Shown here in pieces: positions 10,801-19,483 of a DNA stretch of 64,000 nucleotides (within the stretch, counting starts at the first letter, position 1; each line of letters begins with the position of its first letter). Made by a program: the position numbers and the translations under genes. A model generated the notes under the pieces. That model saw only the letters and a list, made by a program, of their open reading frames with translations, did no database searches and was not told the DNA's origin. Origin of the DNA: Pseudomonas putida (GTDB lineage Bacteria > Pseudomonadota > Gammaproteobacteria > Pseudomonadales > Pseudomonadaceae); assembly GCF_001976065.1 (NCBI RefSeq), contig NZ_MNAH01000010.1, positions 124,001 through 188,000 on the forward strand, given 5' to 3'.

Positions 10801-13800
10801 ATCACCGCGCAGGTAGTCTCCGTGGGCGGAACCCGACAGACCTTCCACGATGTCGAAACGCACCAGCGCCGAAGCACCTGAACCCGGCACCGGTGGAACA
10901 TCGAAAAAGCGGTCGGTGAAATCTATGGTCACGCCTTGGGCGAGCCCCTTGAAGGTTGCCCAGTCATAGCCGGAGCCGCCGATATAGCGGTCACCCAGGC
11001 CAAGACTGCCGACCATGATGTCATCGCCGCCTTCGCCGTTGAACTTATCGTTCTCGTTACCGCCGATGAACACATCGTGGCCGATCACCGGGTCATTGCC
11101 AGCCGGGTCGAAGTTGTCGCCAGGCGCACCGTCCGACGTGCCCTTCTCGATCCAGTCGTCGCCTTCGTTGCCCATGTCCTGTTCATTGGCTTTGCTGCCC
11201 AGGATGAAGTCGTTGCCCTGGCCACCGATGGCCTCGGAAGCGTCCTCACCGGTCACGATGAAGTCATTGCCGAAGCCGCCAATGATCAGGTTGACGCCGT
11301 TGCCACCATGCAGCACGTCGTTGCCGTCGCCACCCTGGATATTATCGTCGCCGCCGCGGTCGGTGATGATGTCGTCGCCAGCACCACCACGCAGTTGGTC
11401 GTTGCCGTCACCACCTTCGATGCGATCGTTGCCGCCGTCCCCCCAGACCGTGTCGTCGCCTTCACTGGAGATGAGGATGTCTGCGCCGTTGGTACCGCCC
11501 AGCACGATGTGCTCCGCACCGGTGTACTTGATGTAGTTGGTGTCCGCCCCCTCGGTCAACGGATTGTCGCGGAACACCACCTGCTCGCCGTCCTCAAGCG
11601 GATCGGCGCTGGCAAGGCCTTCGTTGAACTGCTTGCTCTGGTCCACTTCCAGATAGAACCCTGGATCCGAGAACACCAGGCCCGGCAAGTGCGTGGCCGA
11701 GGTGTTGGCCATGATCAGCTTGGCGAACGAGTTGCTTTCCAGTTCGGCGTTCATCGACAGGCCAGCGGTACGCTCCAGGTAGTAGAAACGGTCACCGTCC
11801 TGGAGTTTTTCCATCTGGTTCTCGAACACGAAGTTGAAGGTCGAGCCGAGCATGCCGCCGAACGGAGTTTTCTCTTCGGCCAGACCGCCGATCCAGAGGT
11901 CGATGGCATCGACGCCAGTGATCGTCACGCCCTTCAGATCGTCGGCGGTCCCCAGCAGCCCATCCTTGCCGGCCCGCGTTACGTTGGCCCAGGTACCGGT
12001 GCCGTTGAGGAAGTCCATACGGTCTGACGGCGCATCATCACCACCAAATACCAGCGCCATGGCTGCAGCGCGTTTACCTTCCAGCGTGGTCGCCGCCGTG
12101 ATCGTGTCATGCGTGCCATAGGCCGCGATGAAGTTGATCAACGACTCCGGATGTTTCAGGTGTTGCACCAGGTCGACCCAGCTGCTGTACGGCTTGAGTT
12201 GGGTATCACCGGTTTGGCTGTAGATGTCGCGGCGAATCGCGTTGAGCGAGGGAATCCCCACGTCGCGGCCACGGGCGATGTTGATCGCCGGCAGGTCGAG
12301 CGGCAGGCCGAGCAGGTTATTGCGCAGCGCCTCGGTGACGAACTCGTCGATTTCGTTACCGGCCTGGCGAGTCACCCCACGTATGATCGCACTGGTCGCA
12401 TCCTCTGGCGTCACACCACTGGCGGCGTACGCCAACGGGTTGAGGAACGCGGCGATCAAGCCCATTTGCTGATCAGGATCATCGCTGTTCGGATCGCCAA
12501 CCACGTTGAAATCAACGTCGAAGCGATCGACGGTCTCGGTCAGCATCGAGTGGCCAAACCGGTACACGGTGTGCGCGAACTCGGCAACGATCGAGGCATC
12601 AAGGTCGACGTCATAGACCTGAGTCGGCGCGAAGAACAGATCGACCCTGGGCTGGATGGTCCGCGCAAATTCCTCGAACACCAGGTGCTGATACTGCATC
12701 TCGGTGCCGAACTTGGCAGCCTGGAACAAGCGCTCGCCATTCCACACCAGCGCATCGATCTCGGCCTGGTTGGCTGGCAACGTGCTCACCGGAGTGAGCA
12801 GCCACTCATTGAGGAAGGCCACGTCACCCGAATCGAGCACGGTGTCCATGGTCTGCGCGACCAGCCGATTGTGCTCGGCGTGGAATATCGCGTGCACCGC
12901 AGTCAGGCCGATGTTCTCGTTGACCCGACCGTCGCCAGCGATGTAGTGCGCATCCAACAGTTCGTTGTCGTAGGCCAGGTTGGCCCCGGTCTGCGGATTG
13001 GACGGCACCGAATTGCCAATGTCGTCATCCGCATCTGGCATGAGCACGCCACCGCTGAACACCGGCGCTGCATTGTGGGCAATGTCGGCGAGGAACTGGT
13101 GACCGGTGCGCACAGCATTGGTCAGGCTGATGGGGGCAAGCGGATTGCCTTCGACCAGGAAGTCATCAGCCGTGCCGCCGAGCCCGTCAGCCCCTTTCAT
13201 CACGACCATCGGGAAGCCGTTCGGCCCTTTGATGAAATTGCCATAGGCGTCTGTCGCCAACAGCGGACCGTTCTCGACGTCGGCATCGGTCAGGTGGATA
13301 CCCAGGACATCGTTGGCCTGCGCCTTGACCACTTTCCAAGTGGCCATGCCACCGATTTCGCTATCGTCCGCGGTTCCATACTTGCCATCGGCGCCCAGGT
13401 CACGGTTAGTGATCAGCCTGCCGGTCGCTATGGGGCCATTGTCGGTCAGCTCATAACCGCGCAGGAACACCTGGTGCGACGGGTGCGAGCTGTAGGTCTG
13501 GTTCTGGTCCACGAACGGCGAGGTGGTGTTGGTGTGCTCATGGATGTCGTCGGCCGTGCCGAGAACGCCATCCGCCCCTGGCTGGTTGGTCGCACGGGTC
13601 AGCACCATGAAGTTAGTGTGGCCGCCTGGAACATACAGCGGATCATCCGGTTGCAGCGGGATATAGATAGTGCCCGAACCGCCTTTGGTGACCAAGTCCA
13701 GACCATGATCGAAGAACTGCCCGAAGAAGGTCATCCAGGCGTTGAACGGCGCGGACAACCCTGCGTCCGCCGCGGTGTTCTCGAACAGGTACACATCGTG

Positions 13801-16800
13801 GTCGTCGCCAGTACCGAACTGACCATCCATGCCGGGGCTGGCGACTATCCGTACGCCATCCTTGAGCACGTCGTCGCTATCCTCCGAGCCGAAGTTGAGC
13901 ACACCGTCGGCGCCCACGTCGTAAGCCGTGGCATAGGCCGCCGGGTTGTTCGACGTCTGGTCGACGATCAGATTACTGATGGTGCGCGGCTGCGAGTCAA
14001 ACACCGCGCCGCTGGTCTGCTGGTACGACGATCCCGGGATGGCCGGCGAGCCGGGACCAAAGAACCCGGCAGGAGCACCTTCCGCCGGATTGAAGACCGG
14101 TTCGCTCACGCGCGGGAAGATGTTATCCGCGGCACCAAACTCGGTGTTGTTGATACCGTTGAGGTTCATCAGGTTGTTGTTCGAGCCGTCGACCGCACGC
14201 AAGCCCAACGGCGCGCGGATATTCGGGATCAGCGAGAGGATGTCCTGACCGGCCGCATCAGCTTCGGCAATCTTGATCTGATCAAGAATGAAGTTGAGGT
14301 CGGAGCGGACCATGTGCAGGCCCTCGCCACCGGCTGTGGCATCGACTACAGGTGTCGGCGCCGTCGGCACAACCGGCTCGCCAGGTTCCACCACGGCAGT
14401 CGGCTGCGAGAACAGCACTTCAGTCGTGCCATGCGCATCCTGGTAGATCGCCTTGACCCGCAGTGCCAACCCGGCGAGATCCGGGGAAACCTTGAAGGTG
14501 GTGCCGTCGGCACTTTGGAACCCAAGGTCACCCGCAGGCAACAGGATGATGTCTTCGAACACACCTGTGCCGGGGTCGGCTTCGAATTGCCAATAGTAGG
14601 ACACCGAGGTGTTGTTGACGAAACCCTGCAGGTTACCCACCGCGATGTTGTTGCCATCGCGCACACCGGCCATGCTCACGGTCAGTGTGTCGCCCACAGT
14701 GATCGCGCCGCCGTTGCCATCCGCGACGGTCGGCCTGCCCGTCGGTTGTGCGTTCAGCCCCGGCACCAACACTTGCTGGGTATCGGCGAACTGCAGGCGT
14801 TCGATATGCAGCAAGGTATCGGTGCCGTCGCGACCCACTTCGGTATCGGTCACCGTCCAGACATCGTCCGCCACATTGGCCGTGCCGCGGGTATCACGCG
14901 TCACCACATACTCGGACTGAAGCCCGGAGAAAATGGCGGTGTCGAAAGCCGCCCCGCCAGTCGAAGTGCCGGGCAGGATTTCCCGCACGGCCTTGAGCTG
15001 CCCCGGGTTATAGGTGCCGTCGAGCATGAACGGGATCATATCGACCATGCTGTCGAAGGTGGCGATCTCGGGGCCGGTATGGTTGACGTCACCGACGTCA
15101 TAGACCGCAATCCTGACGTTGAGCCATTTGTCGCCATCGATCAGATCATCGCCACCGCGCCCCTCGATCAGGTCACTGCCATTGCCACCGAGGATGATGT
15201 TGCCCGTGGCAAAGCCGGTGGTCGGCAAACCGGCATCGGCCAGAAACTGCTCCAGTCCGCGGATCAACGCCACATTGGTCAGCGCACTGCCCGTGGTACC
15301 ACCGTGGTTGATGATAGTGTCCGCATCAACATTATCGCCCATGAGCACATCGGCGAATTGCGAACCGGACAAGCCTTCGACCTCGGCAAAACGGTCGAGA
15401 ATCGAGGCCGGCGAGGCGCCGACCGGATTGAACACCCCGTTGTTCTGGTTTGGCGCATTGCCGTGTGGCTGCGCCAGCTCGGCCATGGTCAGGTCAACGG
15501 TCACGCCGACCCTGTCATTCTTATGGGTGACCCAGTCAAAACCGGACATGCCGTCCATATTGTCCTGGGCGTCGCTGCCGACAAAGATGTCATCACCACC
15601 CTCGCCGATCATTTCGTCGAAGCCACCACCACCGACAAAGATATCGTTGCCGATCGAATCGTCATTGAGCAACGGCGCAGCGTTATCGCCAGGCGCACCG
15701 TCCTGGGTGCCCTTCTCGATCCAGTCATCACCTTCGTTGCCGGTAGCTGGCAGGTTGGTCTTGGCGCCGAGGATGAAATCGTCACCCTGGCCGCCGAAGG
15801 TGGTGCTGATGTCTTCAGTAGTGATGATGAAGTCCTGGCCATCGCCCCCAAGGATCAGGTTGCCTCCAACCAGCATGCTACCGGCGATGATCACATCGTT
15901 ACCGGCATTGCCTTCCAGACGGTTGTCGCCAAACGAGTCGGTGATGATGTCATCGCCCGCGCCGCCCAGTACCGCATCGTTCCCGGCGCCGCCTTCGAGG
16001 CGATCGTTGCCGCCGTCGCCGTACAGGGTGTCATCGCCGTCACCGGAGATGAGGATGTCATTGCCGGCGGTGCCGCCCAGGACGACATGGTCTTCACCGG
16101 TGTATTGCAGATAATTACTGTCCGCGCCCGCGGTGTTGGGGTTGTCGCGGATCACCAGCGGCACGATTTCCACGCCGTTGATCATGAGGCCGCCCGTCGG
16201 GTCGTCTTTGCCGTCCACGCCAAGGTTAGTGAACTGATTGGCCTGATTCACTTCGAGGGTGAACGTCGGCGTCAGGAACACGGTGTTCGACAGGTGGGTG
16301 ACATCGGTGTTGAGCATCATCAGCTTGGCGAAGGAGTTGTTCTCCAACTCGGTGCCGAAGTTCAGACCCGCGGTACGCGACAGGTAGTAGAAGCGGTCGC
16401 CGTCCTGCAACGCCTCCATCTGGGTTTCAAACACGAAGTTGAACGTCGAACCGAGCATGCCGCCGAACGGCATTTTCTGCTCGGCGAGGCCACCGACCCA
16501 GAAGTCGATGTCGTCGAGGCCCGTGATCGTCACACCCGTCACGTCGTCGGCAGTACCCAGCAGCCCATCCTTGCCGGCCAGCGTTACGTTGGCATAGGCA
16601 TTGGTGCTGTTGAGGAAGTCCAGGCGGTCATCCGGTGAACCAGCACCGCCGAATACCAGCGCCAAGGCAGCAGCGCGTTTGTCTGCCAGGGTGGTCGCCG
16701 CCGTAATCGTGTCATGCGTGCCATAGGCCGCGATGAAGTTGACCAACGACTCGGGGTGCTTGAGGTGGTCCGCAAAGTCAGCCCAACTGATGTACGGCGT

Positions 16801-18801
16801 GAGTTGGCTGTCGCCGGTTGATGCGTACATCTCACGGCGCGCTTCATTCAACGTGGGGATGCCAGTCTCGCGGCCACGCGCCAGGTTCAAGGCCGGCAAA
16901 TCGAGCGGTAGACCGAGCAGATTGTTGCGCAACGCTTCGGTGACGAACTCATCGATCTCATTGCCGAGTTGGCGGGTCACACCGCGAATGATCGCCCCTG
17001 CCGCTTCGTCCGCAGTCGCCCCGCTGCCGACAAACGCCAGCGGGTTGAGGAAGGCCGCGATCAGACCCATTTGCGAGTCCGGGTTGTCCGGGTCAGTGAG
17101 GAGCGGATTGAACTCGGGGTCGAAGCGATCGACGGTCTCGGTCAACATCGAGTGACCGAAGCGGTACACCACGTGGGCGAACTCGGCGAGGATGGCCGGG
17201 TTGATCGAGGTGTCATACCCGTTGGGGGCAAGGAATGCGTCGACCTGCGGCTGAATGGTCCGCGCAAACTCCTCGAACACCAGGTGCTGATACTGCATCT
17301 CGGTGCCGAACTTGGCGGCCTGGAACAGGCGTTCGCCGTCCCACACCAACGCCGCGATTTCTGCGGCTGTAGTCGGTAGCGCAGCCACGTCGTCCACCAG
17401 CCACTCATTGAGGAAGGCCAGATCGCCGGCGGCAAGGAGGGTGTCCTTGGTTTGCTGGACCAGCCGGTTGTGCTCGGAGTGGAACACATGGTGCACGGTG
17501 GTCAGGCCGATGTTCTCGTTCACCCGGCCGTCGCCGGCAATGTAGTGAGCGTCAAGCAGTTCGTTGTCGTAGGTCAGGTTGTTGCCGCCGGCGCCAACCG
17601 GCTGCGCATTACCGATATCAGTGTCAGCATCCGCCTGCAGAACCCCACCGACGACGACCGGCGCGGCATTGTGGGCGATGTCGTCGAGGAAGCCATGCCC
17701 GGCGCTCACGGCGTTGGCCAGGCTGATCGGAGCGGCCCGGTTGCCTTCGACCAGTTGCGTGACGTCATCCGCTGTCCCGGCGATCCCGTCAGCACCGTTG
17801 CTGACGCGCATCACCACCTGAGGCATGCCGCTCGAACCGCGGATGAAGTTGCCATACGCATCGGTTGCCAACAGCGGCACGCTGTGCACATCGGCGTCGG
17901 TCAGGTTGATGCCAAGAATGTCACGGGCCTGGGCCTTGACCACTGCCCAGGTCGCCATGCCGCCATTTGTGCCGTCGCCATCATCGGCGGTGCCGAACTT
18001 GCCATCGGCGCCGAGATCGCGGTTGGTAATCAAGCGCCCCGTTGCAACAGGGTCACCTGCCGCGTTGAGGACATACTCGCGCAGGAACACCTGATGCGAA
18101 GGGTGCGAGCTGTAAGTTTGGCTTTGGTCCACGAACGGCGAGGTGGTGTTGGGCTGGCCATCATCGGCAGTGCCGAGTATTCCGTCCGCGCCGGGGGTAT
18201 GCACAGCCCGTGGCAGCACCATGAAGTTGGTCGGGCTGCCGGGTACGAATAACGGATCGCCCGGCTGCAGTGGAACAAACACAAAGTCGGTACTGCTCTT
18301 GGTGACCAGGTCGAGGCCATGGTCGAAGAACTGGCCAAAGAAGGTCATCCACGAGTTGAAACCGGCGGTCAGACCAGCGTCCGGCGACACGTTGGGAATA
18401 AAGAACACTTCCTTGTCGTCATCCGTGCCAAACACGCCATCCAGACCGGGGCTGATCACCGGGTCCGCACCGCCGTTCGCCGCCACCGCGGCCGGGTTGT
18501 TGGCGGTCTGGTCGACGATCAGGTTACTGATAATCCGTGGCTGCGGGTCGACCACATTCCCTGACGCGGCATAGGCCGCCCGATACTGGGCATCAAGAAG
18601 GCGCAGGAAGGAGTTGTCCGCGGCGCCAAACTCGCTTTGCCCGGCGACCAGGTTGTTGTAGCTGCCATCGACGGTGCGCAGGCCGAATGGCACTTGGCTG
18701 TTGGGCAGCAAATCACTGAGGCTGGCGCCGTCGGCATGCGCCTCTGCGATGAAGATTTGCTTGAGTATGAATTCCAGGTCCGACTTGTTGAAATTGGCCA
18801 T
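7870..18801 (-). CDS. mopA: Giant secreted RTX protein with two animal-type heme peroxidase domains (MopA-like)
   Basis: 3643 residues made of two homologous halves. Each half has a heme peroxidase module with a distal FFDHGLDLV motif (His161 and His1699), EHNRL (His444 and His1977) and a proximal RFGHSML motif (His550 and His2084). Each is followed by a GGxGxD-type calcium-repeat block (~905-1000 and ~2430-2530) and a GDKWLNVRI region. Then come Ig-like tandem repeats of ~98 residues beginning GPTVTGLAVQNQ (~2960-3260), a long C-terminal RTX array (~3270-3560) and an uncleaved type I secretion tail ending ADFILAT. There is no Sec signal. MopA-type peroxidases oxidise Mn(II) in P. putida GB-1 and related marine bacteria. 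The substrate here is inferred. Start: ATG behind GAGG with 9-nt spacing. The likely exporter is encoded divergently at 19.5-23.9 kb. It has its own terminator at 7795. Confidence 0.9.
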   Translation of the reverse strand: MANFNKSDLEFILKQIFIAEAHADGASLSDLLPNSQVPFGLRTVDGSYNNLVAGQSEFGAADNSFLRLLDAQYRAAYAASGNVVDPQPRIISNLIVDQTANNPAAVAANGGADPVISPGLDGVFGTDDDKEVFFIPNVSPDAGLTAGFNSWMTFFGQFFDHGLDLVTKSSTDFVFVPLQPGDPLFVPGSPTNFMVLPRAVHTPGADGILGTADDGQPNTTSPFVDQSQTYSSHPSHQVFLREYVLNAAGDPVATGRLITNRDLGADGKFGTADDGDGTNGGMATWAVVKAQARDILGINLTDADVHSVPLLATDAYGNFIRGSSGMPQVVMRVSNGADGIAGTADDVTQLVEGNRAAPISLANAVSAGHGFLDDIAHNAAPVVVGGVLQADADTDIGNAQPVGAGGNNLTYDNELLDAHYIAGDGRVNENIGLTTVHHVFHSEHNRLVQQTKDTLLAAGDLAFLNEWLVDDVAALPTTAAEIAALVWDGERLFQAAKFGTEMQYQHLVFEEFARTIQPQVDAFLAPNGYDTSINPAILAEFAHVVYRFGHSMLTETVDRFDPEFNPLLTDPDNPDSQMGLIAAFLNPLAFVGSGATADEAAGAIIRGVTRQLGNEIDEFVTEALRNNLLGLPLDLPALNLARGRETGIPTLNEARREMYASTGDSQLTPYISWADFADHLKHPESLVNFIAAYGTHDTITAATTLADKRAAALALVFGGAGSPDDRLDFLNSTNAYANVTLAGKDGLLGTADDVTGVTITGLDDIDFWVGGLAEQKMPFGGMLGSTFNFVFETQMEALQDGDRFYYLSRTAGLNFGTELENNSFAKLMMLNTDVTHLSNTVFLTPTFTLEVNQANQFTNLGVDGKDDPTGGLMINGVEIVPLVIRDNPNTAGADSNYLQYTGEDHVVLGGTAGNDILISGDGDDTLYGDGGNDRLEGGAGNDAVLGGAGDDIITDSFGDNRLEGNAGNDVIIAGSMLVGGNLILGGDGQDFIITTEDISTTFGGQGDDFILGAKTNLPATGNEGDDWIEKGTQDGAPGDNAAPLLNDDSIGNDIFVGGGGFDEMIGEGGDDIFVGSDAQDNMDGMSGFDWVTHKNDRVGVTVDLTMAELAQPHGNAPNQNNGVFNPVGASPASILDRFAEVEGLSGSQFADVLMGDNVDADTIINHGGTTGSALTNVALIRGLEQFLADAGLPTTGFATGNIILGGNGSDLIEGRGGDDLIDGDKWLNVRIAVYDVGDVNHTGPEIATFDSMVDMIPFMLDGTYNPGQLKAVREILPGTSTGGAAFDTAIFSGLQSEYVVTRDTRGTANVADDVWTVTDTEVGRDGTDTLLHIERLQFADTQQVLVPGLNAQPTGRPTVADGNGGAITVGDTLTVSMAGVRDGNNIAVGNLQGFVNNTSVSYYWQFEADPGTGVFEDIILLPAGDLGFQSADGTTFKVSPDLAGLALRVKAIYQDAHGTTEVLFSQPTAVVEPGEPVVPTAPTPVVDATAGGEGLHMVRSDLNFILDQIKIAEADAAGQDILSLIPNIRAPLGLRAVDGSNNNLMNLNGINNTEFGAADNIFPRVSEPVFNPAEGAPAGFFGPGSPAIPGSSYQQTSGAVFDSQPRTISNLIVDQTSNNPAAYATAYDVGADGVLNFGSEDSDDVLKDGVRIVASPGMDGQFGTGDDHDVYLFENTAADAGLSAPFNAWMTFFGQFFDHGLDLVTKGGSGTIYIPLQPDDPLYVPGGHTNFMVLTRATNQPGADGVLGTADDIHEHTNTTSPFVDQNQTYSSHPSHQVFLRGYELTDNGPIATGRLITNRDLGADGKYGTADDSEIGGMATWKVVKAQANDVLGIHLTDADVENGPLLATDAYGNFIKGPNGFPMVVMKGADGLGGTADDFLVEGNPLAPISLTNAVRTGHQFLADIAHNAAPVFSGGVLMPDADDDIGNSVPSNPQTGANLAYDNELLDAHYIAGDGRVNENIGLTAVHAIFHAEHNRLVAQTMDTVLDSGDVAFLNEWLLTPVSTLPANQAEIDALVWNGERLFQAAKFGTEMQYQHLVFEEFARTIQPRVDLFFAPTQVYDVDLDASIVAEFAHTVYRFGHSMLTETVDRFDVDFNVVGDPNSDDPDQQMGLIAAFLNPLAYAASGVTPEDATSAIIRGVTRQAGNEIDEFVTEALRNNLLGLPLDLPAINIARGRDVGIPSLNAIRRDIYSQTGDTQLKPYSSWVDLVQHLKHPESLINFIAAYGTHDTITAATTLEGKRAAAMALVFGGDDAPSDRMDFLNGTGTWANVTRAGKDGLLGTADDLKGVTITGVDAIDLWIGGLAEEKTPFGGMLGSTFNFVFENQMEKLQDGDRFYYLERTAGLSMNAELESNSFAKLIMANTSATHLPGLVFSDPGFYLEVDQSKQFNEGLASADPLEDGEQVVFRDNPLTEGADTNYIKYTGAEHIVLGGTNGADILISSEGDDTVWGDGGNDRIEGGDGNDQLRGGAGDDIITDRGGDDNIQGGDGNDVLHGGNGVNLIIGGFGNDFIVTGEDASEAIGGQGNDFILGSKANEQDMGNEGDDWIEKGTSDGAPGDNFDPAGNDPVIGHDVFIGGNENDKFNGEGGDDIMVGSLGLGDRYIGGSGYDWATFKGLAQGVTIDFTDRFFDVPPVPGSGASALVRFDIVEGLSGSAHGDYLRGDNEDATSLPTAGATGSVLTNINLINGLADLLADGATFFDGGNIILGGSGSDLIEGRGGDDIIDGDKWLNVRISVRENADGTGEEIATFDSMEPLVPFMLNGTYNPGQLVIVREILTGDDSFDTAFFSGNLGEYGIEIEGDTVIVTDSVAGRDGVDRLTGVERLQFADVAQSSGVGTAQNNDPSGHLAILDAATGLRDETPVAGQLLRVSGQAVRDADSQSVANPTGAVTGGMAYYWQVENIAGSGIYEDITVVAAGEASRATGSTYRVTDDVAGLNIRVRAVYQDAEGTLEIVDSSGNSTPTEGPTVTGLAVQNQLLTADPASIIDADGVSTTQFTYQWQANDGLGFVNIAGATASTFALGQAQVGQEVRVVIDYVDDFGVAESAASNILGPVDNVNDAPTQGPTVTGLAVQNQVLTANPASIIDVDGLSNPQFTYQWQANNGPGFVNIAGATGSTFALGQAQVGQAVRVVIGYVDDFGAAESVSSNVLGPVANVNDAPTGVLLISDTTPDQGQVLTALTAAIADPDGLGTFSFQWQQGVGASFTDINGATAATFTPGAAQVNLQLRVIVRYTDGFGTLESVTSAATAAVVVQGVVLQGNALANILIGTAGNDVLLGLDGNDTLNGLAGIDQLFGGTGNDILNGGDDNDLLNGEDGNDTLNGGLGADNMSGGAGNDTFVVDNVGDLVTEAPGGGTDLVQTSLTTYLLGANVENLTYTGAGNFTGTGNALANTITGGVGNDVLNGGAGADRLVGGGGNDTYVVDAAADVVVEVAGGGTDSVQTSLASYTLGAEVENLTYTGVGNFVGNGNALNNVITGGVGNDTLNGGGGNDTLTGGAGADVLNGGAGNDTLLGGDANDTLLGGIANDFIDGGTGNNTVTGGAGDDVMVASSGNDIFMFAAGFGVDQIIGFDADAVGGQDRLDISAFGVNAVTFVGNVIITDVGADTLISSAGIADSIRLVGVSDATTVTAADFILAT

Positions 18802-19483
18802 TTTTATTGTCCTCGATCTCTCTGGGGAAAGGCACGGGACGAAACAATCCTCCCACGCCCAGTCAGGTGCTGGCTTGCGAAGTTCGTTGGTTCAGTTGTA
18901 GGGCGAGAGCAGGCGTGGGTTAGGCAAAGCCGTCCCCCGGCGCCCGTGACATGCGCGCCTGGAATTCGCGAAATGGATGGGTCGCCGAGCGATCAGGCAG
19001 AGCGATCCCGAGCTATGGGTGGGCCATGGAATTGGGACGTCGAAGTGAACTTCCTGAACAACTGCGTCACTGCGCAAAAGATCAAATGAATCGACATGTT
19101 TGCTCCCTCGGGAAAATCACCGCCTTGCAATGCCAAAGTTTTGGCTGGCTTCCGGGGGGCGATCTTTGAACATGACTAAAGTTCCATAGCAAAAAACTGT
19201 CAATATTACGCCGCAGAAACAGACGACTGGTATTGGAATTGCCAACCTACTGTTATTAAAGGATATATAGGAAATTATAAGCAATATTAGAGCGAAATGT
19301 TATTTAAAACTGTATCGCTAGAGAAACAAACGCCACCTACGCTGCTGCATGTGAATCACCGAAAAAACGACTGCTCAAGCCGACGAGTTACCTGGAGATC
19401 TACATCTATCTGATAGTCAATCACATTTACCGGTAGCGGGTGTGCCGCATGGTCAACCTGGCTTTTCGGTGGGGAGGACGCAA
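18802..19483. other. Divergent control region between mopA and its secretion genes
   Basis: About 680 bp, clearly AT-rich at 19190-19330 compared with its surroundings. It must carry promoters for mopA (minus) and the secretion operon (plus). A weak plus-strand candidate is TTGCCA (19239-19244) with GATATA 17 nt later (19262-19267). I see no sigma-54 element of good quality and no supported small gene. The region is long enough for an activator site. Confidence 0.5.

Noticed and set aside
12109..16638. A 1509-codon open frame on the plus strand
   Set aside because: It lies wholly opposite the giant peroxidase gene; high GC content and repeated protein motifs keep the opposite strand open. 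No family resemblance.
19130..19165. A possible sigma-54 element (TGGCTTCCGGGGGGC) upstream of the secretion operon
   Set aside because: Spacing is right but the -12 part (GGGC) and -24 part are too far from consensus.
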